From NCBI GenBank assembly GCA_016296195.1, contig JAEDJU010000006.1, forward strand, positions 1 through 19,447: DNA of 19,447 bases. Direction: 5' to 3'. Below, one piece after another: positions 1-6,700 of the stretch. Each line of letters begins with the position of its first letter. Positions within the stretch are counted from its first letter, which is position 1. This DNA is from Candidatus Methanomethylophilaceae archaeon (GTDB lineage Archaea; Thermoplasmatota; Thermoplasmata; Methanomassiliicoccales; Methanomethylophilaceae). A model generated the notes under the pieces. That model was not told where the DNA came from and did no database searches. It saw only the letters and a program-made list of their open reading frames with translations. The position numbers were made by a program, and so were the translations under genes.

Positions 1-630
1 TGGACCTACATCCAGGCACTGTTCCTCCTGCTCTATCGCAGTACCGACAGCCAGGCCGCACACTCTTACGGACTTGCAAACGGTTCAAAGGACACAGGCA
101 ATGCGGCACTCTCTACAACCGCATACGGTATGGCAGGTTCCACATCCTCGGCAAGGAACGCTTTCTTCTGGATCCACGATGTATGGGGTAACATCTATCA
201 GTTCATCGGAGGAATGTGGAACAGAGCGGGAAGTTCATCCAAGCTTTACTACTGGCTCCCCAGACAGGCCAACAGCAGGGCGTTCAACAACAGGTGGACT
301 GCCGCGTCCACTATTGCAACGCAGGCATCCCTCGGAACGGATACAGGTCTAGCTTGTTCAAATTCAGTAGGATACATCTCAACCGTTGCAGGGTCGAACA
401 CTGGAGGATTCTTCCCCACTGCTCAGAGTGGTTCGGCAACCACATATTGGCTTGACCGTGGCGTTGTCAGCTACAACTCGTCGCGTGCGCATTTCCCGGG
501 TGTCGGTGGGCGTTACAACGATGATACTTACGCTGGTCTCTTCTGTTGTATTGTCGACATCACTTCGACTAACTCGAACTCGAACAATGGCGCCCGCCTC
601 TCATACAGGGGCGGAAGGGCCCTGGCCTGA
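1..630 (+). CDS. Tail-fibre/receptor-binding protein, C-type-lectin/FGE-like C-terminal domain (5' partial)
   Basis: The reading frame is open from the first base, so 209 C-terminal residues are seen and the start lies outside. The visible part reads like the formylglycine-generating-enzyme/C-type-lectin fold used by phage receptor-binding proteins: an N-terminal stretch IQALFLLLYRSTDSQ, then HDVWGNIYQFIGGMWN (nt 175-222), and near the end GVGGRY, AGLF (nt 529-543), SNSNNGARLSYRGG. The last block matches the pattern of DGR variable proteins (GG, AGLF, SNSN and G(F/A)R in order). The likely role is binding the host surface at the virion tail tip. The stop is TGA, followed by a GC-rich hairpin. 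No reverse transcriptase is visible here. A non-diversified FGE-like fibre is the alternative. The family call is good; the exact product is inferred. Confidence 0.72.
   Translation, partial: WTYIQALFLLLYRSTDSQAAHSYGLANGSKDTGNAALSTTAYGMAGSTSSARNAFFWIHDVWGNIYQFIGGMWNRAGSSSKLYYWLPRQANSRAFNNRWTAASTIATQASLGTDTGLACSNSVGYISTVAGSNTGGFFPTAQSGSATTYWLDRGVVSYNSSRAHFPGVGGRYNDDTYAGLFCCIVDITSTNSNSNNGARLSYRGGRALA
499..627 (+). other. Candidate DGR variable region at the 3' end of the tail-fibre gene
   Basis: This segment encodes the ligand-facing end of the lectin-like fold. It contains a run of codons of the kind that adenine-directed mutagenesis of AAY template codons produces: tgt, tgt, att, gtc, gac, atc, act, aac, with repeated tcg-aac units around nt 570-588. 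It ends in a GC-rich stretch (gggcggaagggccctggcc), as DGR initiation-of-homing sites usually do, and a hairpin follows at 656-677. I see no second near-identical copy (template repeat) and no reverse transcriptase in the window, so the call rests on protein pattern and codon composition only. Confidence 0.42.
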
Positions 631-655
631 CGCCCCCAAACCCTTTTCCAATAAA

Positions 656-677
656 GACGGGGTGCAGGGGCCCCGTC
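656..677 (+). terminator. GC-rich hairpin downstream of the tail-fibre gene
   Basis: GACGGGG (656-662) pairs with CCCCGTC (671-677) around an 8-base loop, 26 bases after the stop. There is no T tract directly after it. It could end the tail-fibre transcript, or be the hairpin/cruciform often found just after DGR variable regions. Confidence 0.4.
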
Positions 678-694
678 GTCCTTCCAGAGAATGG

Positions 695-704
695 CCTTAT
701 AAAG
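695..704 (+). promoter_or_regulatory. Archaeal TATA-box promoter for the 754 gene
   Basis: CCTTATAAAG resembles an archaeal TATA box and is nearly the same as the element ahead of the capsid gene (18066-18075). A start about 26 bases downstream falls near 726, a few bases before a short leader ORF at 731. Confidence 0.5.
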
Positions 705-730
705 AAAAATAGGCTAAAATTTCCATAGCA

Positions 731-757
731 ATGAAATTCGGAGTTGAAAAGATATGA
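731..757 (+). other. Short leader ORF overlapping the next start codon (ATGA)
   Basis: ATG at 731 opens an 8-codon frame (MKFGVEKI) whose TGA (755-757) overlaps the ATG of the downstream gene (754-756). Its first nine bases, atgaaattc, are repeated exactly at 754-762, so leader and gene both begin MKF. A GGAG motif at 740-743 lies inside it and could serve the downstream start. It may be a coupling leader or a duplicated start; it could also be chance. Confidence 0.3.
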
Positions 758-1194
758 AATTCAACGGCATAGTAAGAGGCACGCAGGCGACCAAGCCCGT
801 CTGTATCGAGATCAACGGCGATACCGTCTACATCCGTGGCGATATCACCCGTAAAAGTGAGCAGAAGGACGACCTGACTGAGGAGTTCTGGGAGTACACT
901 GAGAATATCCTCACCGGAACGGAGTATGAGGCCCTCAGGGCCTCCGCACCCCATTCATTCATCCCCGACGATGCGTGGAACGACGGCCTTCAGACCATGA
1001 TGCGCACCATCCTGTATGAGAAGACCGACGGGGACCGCGCCAAAGCGGAGAGAAACATCCGTCTGGGCATCGAAGTCGAAGCCAACACCGCGAAACGTGA
1101 CGCCATCGACGCATACTGTAGGAAGATCGAGCTGACCAAGACTGCACCAGGCTACCCGACGAACGTTCCCGAGTATCCCGAAGCGGATTATTGA
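754..1194 (+). CDS. Hypothetical protein, tail-fibre-associated position
   Basis: A 146-residue soluble acidic protein that I do not recognise. The N-terminal ~35 residues look beta-rich (VCIEINGDTVYIRGDIT). The middle is helical and charged (LTEEFWEYTENILTGTEYEAL, then a helix around KAERNIRLGIEVEANTAKRDAIDAYCRKIEL). The C-terminus is short and Pro/Tyr-rich (APGYPTNVPEYPEADY). There is no signal peptide or membrane segment. GGAG at 740-743, ten bases ahead, supports the start. It follows the tail-fibre gene, where tailed viruses often keep fibre chaperones or small tail accessory proteins; that role is only positional inference. The stop is TGA, followed by tandem hairpins. Confidence 0.72.
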   Translation: MKFNGIVRGTQATKPVCIEINGDTVYIRGDITRKSEQKDDLTEEFWEYTENILTGTEYEALRASAPHSFIPDDAWNDGLQTMMRTILYEKTDGDRAKAERNIRLGIEVEANTAKRDAIDAYCRKIELTKTAPGYPTNVPEYPEADY

Positions 1195-1199
1195 AACCA

Positions 1200-1280
1200 T
1201 GGCGGGAAACCGCCAAATTCACCATGATCCATCGTGTGAACACGATCCGATCTTGATTTTCGGACCGATCCGGACCTTTT
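1200..1280 (+). terminator. Three tandem tetraloop hairpins in the 1195-1349 gap
   Basis: Three small stem-loops follow the stop: TGGCGG-gaaa-CCGCCA (1200-1215), ATCGTG-tgaa-CACGAT (1231-1246) and CGGA-ccga-TCCG (1261-1272), the last leading into gacctttt (1273-1280). The first two stems are 6 bp with four-base loops. A terminator with processing hairpins is the simplest reading; a structured regulatory or small RNA is possible. No gene is visible in the gap. Confidence 0.4.
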
Positions 1281-1310
1281 AGACCATTCTATGAAAAATC
1301 AGGAAAACCC

Positions 1311-1348
1311 TTTTACACCCTCCACCCGATATCTTCAACAGGTGATGG
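1311..1348 (+). promoter_or_regulatory. Weak TATA-like element and GGTGATGG ribosome binding site
   Basis: TTTTACA (1311-1317) is a weak TATA-like element about 35 bases before the 1350 start. GGTGATGG (1341-1348) matches the anti-Shine-Dalgarno-complementary sequence (AGGAGGTGATC) and fixes ATG 1350. The ribosome site is much better supported than the promoter. Confidence 0.4.
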
Positions 1349-1349
1349 T

Positions 1350-1775
1350 ATGACCGAATATTCCAACATTCTACAGGCGATTAACGGGATGAATCAGGGG
1401 CCAAATGGCGCCATGACCGATCTGGCCCGTCGCAACGAGAACTATAAACTGGTCGACCAGCTGAATCAGGAGGGCATATCCCTGAAAGAGGCCCTCGGGC
1501 AGATCGAAACCCTCAAGAAGGAGGTGGAGGAGCTGAAGAAACCCCCGAAGGCGGTCGATGAGGACCTCTTCGCGGTGATGGAGGCGTCGGTCGCATCCGA
1601 GCCCGAGGTCATAGAGGCCAAGAGAAAGGTCGCGGTCGAGAAGAACCGCGTGATCGCCGAACTCTGTGCCAAGGACCCTCAGTTCATGGCCACCAGAGAT
1701 GAGTACAGACGCACGGTGAAGAGGATGTACATCGAGAAGAAGGAATCATCGGAGCCGAAGGAGCAAGGGGGCTGA
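1350..1775 (+). CDS. Hypothetical coiled-coil protein
   Basis: A 141-residue, highly charged soluble protein. Residues ~28-65 form a convincing coiled coil (NYKLVDQLNQEGISLKEALG, followed by a heptad-rich QIETLKKEVEELKK). A Pro-rich hinge follows (KPPKAVDEDLF), then a long helix to the C-terminus (EAKRKVAVEKNRVIAELCA) and a charged tail. There is no membrane segment and no recognised domain. GGTGATGG sits just before the ATG. It stands alone between two terminator-like regions and ahead of the surface-protein gene. A structural or adaptor role is possible, but I cannot assign a function. Confidence 0.72.
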   Translation: MTEYSNILQAINGMNQGPNGAMTDLARRNENYKLVDQLNQEGISLKEALGQIETLKKEVEELKKPPKAVDEDLFAVMEASVASEPEVIEAKRKVAVEKNRVIAELCAKDPQFMATRDEYRRTVKRMYIEKKESSEPKEQGG

Positions 1776-1787
1776 AAGCCCCCCTTT
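1765..1787 (+). terminator. Terminator hairpin containing the stop codon of the coiled-coil gene
   Basis: GGGGGCT (1767-1773) pairs with AGCCCCC (1777-1783) around a GAA loop, followed by cttt. The TGA stop (1773-1775) lies at the top of the stem and loop, so the terminator overlaps the 3' end of the coding region. Confidence 0.6.
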
Positions 1788-1828
1788 GGAGCATTGCCTA
1801 TGCGTTTCCGATATAGGTCTGGGCAATA

Positions 1829-1837
1829 TTTATAAAG
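1829..1837 (+). promoter_or_regulatory. TATA-box promoter of the surface-protein gene
   Basis: TTTATAAAG lies 36 bases before ATG 1873 and predicts initiation near 1856-1860, giving a short leader. GGTGA (1859-1863) is the ribosome binding site, nine bases before the start. Confidence 0.62.
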
Positions 1838-1872
1838 TCCACTTCCAGTCAATCGGCTGGTGAATTTTCACT

Positions 1873-3159
1873 ATGCAGAGTAAGATTGTAATCGCAATTG
1901 TCGCCATGCTCATGGCGGCGTCCTTTGTGGGAATCGCATTCATGGGCGATGACTCCGCTGCGGAGACATCCCCCATCGCGATCGACACGGAGGATACCAT
2001 TCCTGTGGGAGGCGTCGACAAACCCGTCTCCAACAAGATCCTCGGGAACGCCCTCGAGTTCGATGGGAAAACCATCACAGGGTCTGTCACAGAAGTGACT
2101 GATGGCAATAAGTACATCAAAGACTGGTTCAACACAACCCAGTACACCCACTTCCTCGTGTTCACCATCACCGCAGGTAAGACCGCATCCAACACCGACA
2201 ACTACGTCACATTCATGAGTGGAGACGAGGTCAAATCATATCCCGCAAGTGACCTTGGAGGGGGCAAACTCACCATTGTCCTCGGAATCGACAAGGACAA
2301 TGCGAAGAAGACCTTCACCTACGCCATCACCCCTGGACCCCAGACCTCCATGGAGGGACTCGTCACCAGCTCCTTCGACATCGATGTCCAGATGGATGTC
2401 ATCGATGTGGAGATCAGATACACCGTAGGCGACCTCACATACGTGCAGGAGGTCAAGTCCGGTACAGTCTACGCCCTCGTCGCTCTCGATGCCCTCAAGG
2501 CAGAGGCCCCCACCGGACAGAAATTCGTCGGATGGACCAATGGAACCGACACATACTCCGTCGGAACCGTGGTGAAGCTCGACAACACCAACCCCAAGAT
2601 CCAGTTCACAGCCGTCTTCGAGGCCCTTCCCGAGGCAGTGGTCACCTTCGTCGATGGAACTAGCACCCTGAAGTCCATCAACGTCAGCGATCTCAGCGAG
2701 AAGACCGTCCCCTCCGTCGAGAAGACCGGATACACCTTCGACGGCTGGTTCATGGGCGACGTCAAGGTCGACCCCCTGACCTACACCTTCGAGGAGTCCG
2801 TGACACTTGTCGCTCAGTGGACCCCTATCAACTGCTACGTGACCTTCGTCGCAGGCGACTTCGTCAAGACCGTCCCCGTCCTGTACGGTGACAGGGTCCA
2901 GGCACCCGCCCTCCCCGACGGATTCGAGAAGTGGAACTTCGACTTCAGTGTCGTCATCACCGATGACCTCACCATCACCGCAGTCGAGAAGGCTCCCGAG
3001 AAGCCCACCGGGCTCGCGGACCCCACCGTCAAGATGGCCATGGTCATCGTCGGACTGTTCGTCTGTGTCCTGCTCGCCGTGATCATCCTCAAAAGGGAGG
3101 ACATCAGGGCAGGGATGGTCAGGAAGCTTTCCAAGACCGAGGGGGATAAGAAGGAGTGA
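1873..3159 (+). CDS. Secreted membrane-anchored surface protein with InlB-type repeats
   Basis: A 428-residue protein with an N-terminal signal peptide (KIVIAIVAMLMAASFVGIAFM, cleavage probably near residues 29-32). An unassigned beta-rich domain (~35-180) comes next. Then come two InlB B-repeat (Listeria-Bacteroides repeat) modules at ~180-254 and ~255-319; the second has the classic pattern VTFVDG, KTGYTFDGWF, VTLVAQW. A degenerate third copy lies at ~320-376. A single transmembrane helix (MAMVIVGLFVCVLLAVIIL, ~389-407) and a basic cytoplasmic tail finish it. It should sit in the host membrane with the repeats outside. InlB-repeat surface proteins are common in gut Methanomassiliicoccales, so it may be a captured host gene used for adhesion, receptor masking or superinfection exclusion (inference). 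It is probably co-transcribed with the membrane protein 10 bases downstream. Confidence 0.82.
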   Translation: MQSKIVIAIVAMLMAASFVGIAFMGDDSAAETSPIAIDTEDTIPVGGVDKPVSNKILGNALEFDGKTITGSVTEVTDGNKYIKDWFNTTQYTHFLVFTITAGKTASNTDNYVTFMSGDEVKSYPASDLGGGKLTIVLGIDKDNAKKTFTYAITPGPQTSMEGLVTSSFDIDVQMDVIDVEIRYTVGDLTYVQEVKSGTVYALVALDALKAEAPTGQKFVGWTNGTDTYSVGTVVKLDNTNPKIQFTAVFEALPEAVVTFVDGTSTLKSINVSDLSEKTVPSVEKTGYTFDGWFMGDVKVDPLTYTFEESVTLVAQWTPINCYVTFVAGDFVKTVPVLYGDRVQAPALPDGFEKWNFDFSVVITDDLTITAVEKAPEKPTGLADPTVKMAMVIVGLFVCVLLAVIILKREDIRAGMVRKLSKTEGDKKE

Positions 3160-3169
3160 TTTCCTGAGC

Positions 3170-3691
3170 ATGATGGACCACACCATGGTGTCCTGGATCT
3201 ACTGGACACCGCGGGTGGTCCTGACCGCTCTGATGATCGTCCTGATCGAACGTGATACTATGGATTCAAACGACCTCATCATGAACCTCCCCGCCGAGTA
3301 TGTGCCCATGGTCTTCGTGTGCACCATCCTCGCGGGACTGATCATAACCTTCGCGAGAGGATTCTTTAAATTCTCCGAGGAGTACAAGAACCAGGCGAGG
3401 ACCACCGGCATCAAGATCGCCTACGGCCTCGACTATCTGTCCAAGAACATCATCGTGGCCATCCTCTCCGGAGTGCTGGCCATCGTCGCCCTCGGAGTGT
3501 TCTACTCCATGACCGACGTCGCACCCACCCAGGACGCCTGCATGGCCATCGGATTCGGTGTCGCAATGATCATCGCCTGGGGCGGAGAGACACTCGCCAA
3601 CTTCATCCTCGAGACGATAAGGAATTTTTCCAAGGGCAAGGACGCCCTGGAGATCCGTAAGTCCGAGGAGTCCGAGGAGAAGAAGAACTGA
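3170..3691 (+). CDS. Four-helix membrane protein, possible holin
   Basis: A 173-residue integral membrane protein with hydrophobic segments at ~15-27, 45-63 (VPMVFVCTILAGLIITFARG), 92-113 (KNIIVAILSGVLAIVALGVF) and 122-140 (ACMAIGFGVAMIIAWGG), and a highly charged C-terminal tail ending in EESEEKKN. The start is set by AGGAGTGAT (3152-3160), which overlaps the upstream stop; this start keeps the first membrane segment. ATG 3260, with GTGAT before it, is an alternative that would leave three helices. Small multi-helix proteins with charged tails in viral genomes are often holins. If the host lacks a rigid wall, a holin alone might release virions, but a partner of the surface protein is equally possible. 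No holin family is recognised. Confidence 0.68.
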   Translation: MMDHTMVSWIYWTPRVVLTALMIVLIERDTMDSNDLIMNLPAEYVPMVFVCTILAGLIITFARGFFKFSEEYKNQARTTGIKIAYGLDYLSKNIIVAILSGVLAIVALGVFYSMTDVAPTQDACMAIGFGVAMIIAWGGETLANFILETIRNFSKGKDALEIRKSEESEEKKN

Positions 3692-3698
3692 ACCCCAA

Positions 3699-3732
3699 GA
3701 GGGGGCCGACCCCCCTCAAAACTTTTTGTTTT
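3699..3732 (+). terminator. Strong intrinsic terminator
   Basis: GAGGGGG (3699-3705) pairs with CCCCCTC (3711-3717) around a five-base loop, followed by aaaac and the T-rich tract tttttgttttt (3723-3733). It closes the surface/membrane protein operon and runs into the next promoter. Confidence 0.75.
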
Positions 3733-3736
3733 TATA
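3729..3736 (+). promoter_or_regulatory. TATA box for a probably leaderless giant gene
   Basis: TTTTTATA begins 29 bases before ATG 3758, which places initiation at or within a few bases of the start codon. No convincing Shine-Dalgarno sequence precedes the ATG. The same octamer sits at almost the same distance (30 bases) before the 9943 gene. Confidence 0.6.
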
Positions 3737-3757
3737 CTCATGTGTCCATGACGATGC

Positions 3758-6700
3758 ATGACCGATGAAAATGATGCCAGACTCACGCGTCAGCTTATCC
3801 GTGAGGAGCTGGATGCATCGAATTCGTACGAGGAGAAGGCGCAGGCCACCTCCGACCCCGAAGCGGCCAAGGTCTACAGGGACATATCGAGGGAGGAGAA
3901 GGTCCATGCCGGAGAGCTTCAGGCACTCCTCGATCGCGAGGACCCCGAATCCACCGAGGCCATGAAGGAGGGCATGGAGGAGACCGGGCTGGAAGGCTCC
4001 TTCAAGGACATCTTCGACAGGAAACGCGAGGACTACATCCACAAGTCCGTGTACGGGACGCATGTGGAGAAGAAAGGTGATAGAGGCGCCAGGAATAGGC
4101 AGTACCTCAGAACCCAGCTCAATGCCGAAAGGGATGCCAATAACAACGTCGTAGAGACAGGCGATGGCGCAACCCCTGAAGCGGGCGGAACGACCCTTCT
4201 GAACCTTTTGTCCCCCGAACTGAAGGAGCAGTTCGATCAGATCATCTTCGATGCCCTTCCTGACAGAGAGAAAAGGGCCCGTGAATACGGTGCTAAGAGG
4301 ATAAAGCAGATCGAATCCACGCCTTTCACGGGAGGTTCCCATCAGAAGCTCCTGAACTCGTACTTCAGGGCAGAGGAACCTCTCCATATCTACCGTCCCA
4401 GAGGGAAGATGAGGATCCGCGAGGACGAACTCGACAAATTCAATGAGAATGGTCCCAAACGTAGGGATGAGAAGGTCTTCAGTGACGTCGAATCGGGGCA
4501 GGATATAGACGACACCCTTAAACTCGGTGAGATCGCCCAGAATCAGGGCGCAGGTGAACAGGCAGACGGGTCGGATAAGAGGATCAGCACCAGCGAGTTC
4601 GAGCGTCAGGGTAAGCCTGTCGGGCTGAGGAACGACACCCAGCACAATCTCAGCTGGGGAAACGACTATGATGAGATCTTCGACCCCGACCAGATCGGCG
4701 AGACCGAGGTCGAGAGGTTCGTCAACGGCCAGATCGGCGAGGAGGATGCCGATGCACCCAGTTCCGACAAGCGTCCGTGGCTTACATGGAGGTATTTCGG
4801 TAACCACCTGCTCCAGGCTACCACCATCAGGGATGAGGCCAAGGATTGGGCCGGTAACGCCCAGGTTCACTATGTCAGGGTGCCCAACAGAGACGGCACG
4901 TTCGACACGAAGGGGATCTACACCTCCAGGATCGTCATGAACTACCGTATCTCCAGACCCGGTAAGGACATCAACTATGAAGGGGAGCCCTTCAAGATGA
5001 TCTGCACCTGGGATCCCACGGCATTCAATCCCATAACCCGCAGGGACACGGGAGCATTCATCCCCGAGAAGGTCATGACCCCCGGCGGGACCGTCATCTA
5101 CGACAAGAACGACGTCACGAGATTCCAGGACCCTTGGGATGCACTGGAAGCGGAGATGTCGAAGCAGGCCCTGTACGATGGAGTTGTGGAATATCTCTCG
5201 AATCCTGAATTCAGGGCCAAAGTGGACAAATTCAGCCCGACAGGCGCACAGATCGGCGACACTCAGCATCTCGACGAGGTTCGTGATATGATCATGAACA
5301 CCGACGAGTCGGAGTTGGGAGCAGGTACGGGCGCAGAGCGTATGATGCAGGCCAGATTGAGGCTGAACAGCATGGATCCCGATGATTGGAATCAGGCCAT
5401 CGCCAAGGTATCCATGCTCTACAAGGACCTCGACGAGGAGTTCACCAAGGCCAAGGAGGAGGCCGCTAGGAACAAATCCCAGCTTGATGCCATGATAGAC
5501 GGAGTGGTCTCCGACAGCGTGGCCAGACATCTCAACGACTGGCTGAAGAGGAACAATGTGATGGGCTTCGATGACAACGAGACAATCACGTCCGAGAACA
5601 TGTACAGGCATTACGACTCCATCTCGGGAATGTTCAGGTTCAGGATCAGAGGGGAGAAGGTCGAGTGGCCCCTTGAGAAGATGGAGGCTTGGATGGAGCA
5701 TGCCGAGAAGTACTATGACAGGCAGGCCCGCTACGAGTACAACGAGGCTCTGGCGGAGGAGCAGAGGATCCAGGACGCCTTCGACAAGAGGGAGAACATC
5801 GAGAACGCTGCCATCGCCGATTACCTGTACAAGAGCATGGTCGCCGAGATGAACGCCAGAGGCGAGGGCAGACTCGACGATCTCGGACATGCTGCCCTGC
5901 ATTCCGAGGCCAACAGGCTCACACAGGAGATGCTGTACGGCGATGGCACCGTGTTCAACGAGTTCCTGAAGAACATGGGCTCTCTGGACGAGGATGTCGG
6001 CGACCCGAGGAGTTTCCTGCTGAAGAAGGCGGGATTCGATTGGGACGTGTTCGAATACAACAGGAAACTGGTCGAGAAATCCGCCGATCTGGCACTTGCT
6101 GCCGAGGTCTCCTCGATGAAGGACCCCAGATTCCATGAGACTGTCAAGATGGACCTTGAGAAGGCGTTCATCAAGAGGAAGAACGGCATCATGGGGGCTT
6201 TCGCGATAGCCCAGGCGAACAGGGCCATGGCGAAGGAGAGGACAACCGATCCGGAGTGGGCATGGGAGAATTCCATTCAGTCATTCCTGAACCGCAAGAC
6301 TCCTGGAGGGAGGAGAACACTGTATGGTGAGAATGGGGTCATGACGGCAAGGTTCCAGGACATCCTGGATGAAGGTACGGACACCACAGAAACTCTGAAC
6401 AACCTCATCCAGGGTCAGGATCCCGAAGCGGTCTTAGGTGAGCAGGCTCCTCTGGCGATAGATAGGGCCATAGAGAATGTCACCAAAGCAATAGAGAATC
6501 CTGCCTTCAAGGAATCCCTCAACGAAAGAAAATTCCAAAAAGAGAATGGCCCCAAGGCAACAAATGCATTGTTCCAAGCCATATCGGACCCTGAGAAGCT
6601 CAAACAGGAGATACTGAGTGGATCTGAAGAGGGAAGCTTCCTTCTCAGGACCTTGATGAATATCAACGGAAAGGCCCGTGCGCTTGGTTATTACAGCAAG

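Noticed and set aside
2236..3186. 316-codon open frame on the minus strand
   Set aside because: It is the complement of the InlB-repeat gene, whose protein is clearly real. The antisense product is low-complexity Asp/Gly/Leu without motifs.
3716..6136. 806-codon open frame on the minus strand
   Set aside because: It lies opposite the N-terminal part of the giant gene. Its composition (Leu/Val/Gly/His-rich, no domain) is what the complement of GC3-rich coding sequence gives, and no minus-strand promoter or ribosome site is seen.
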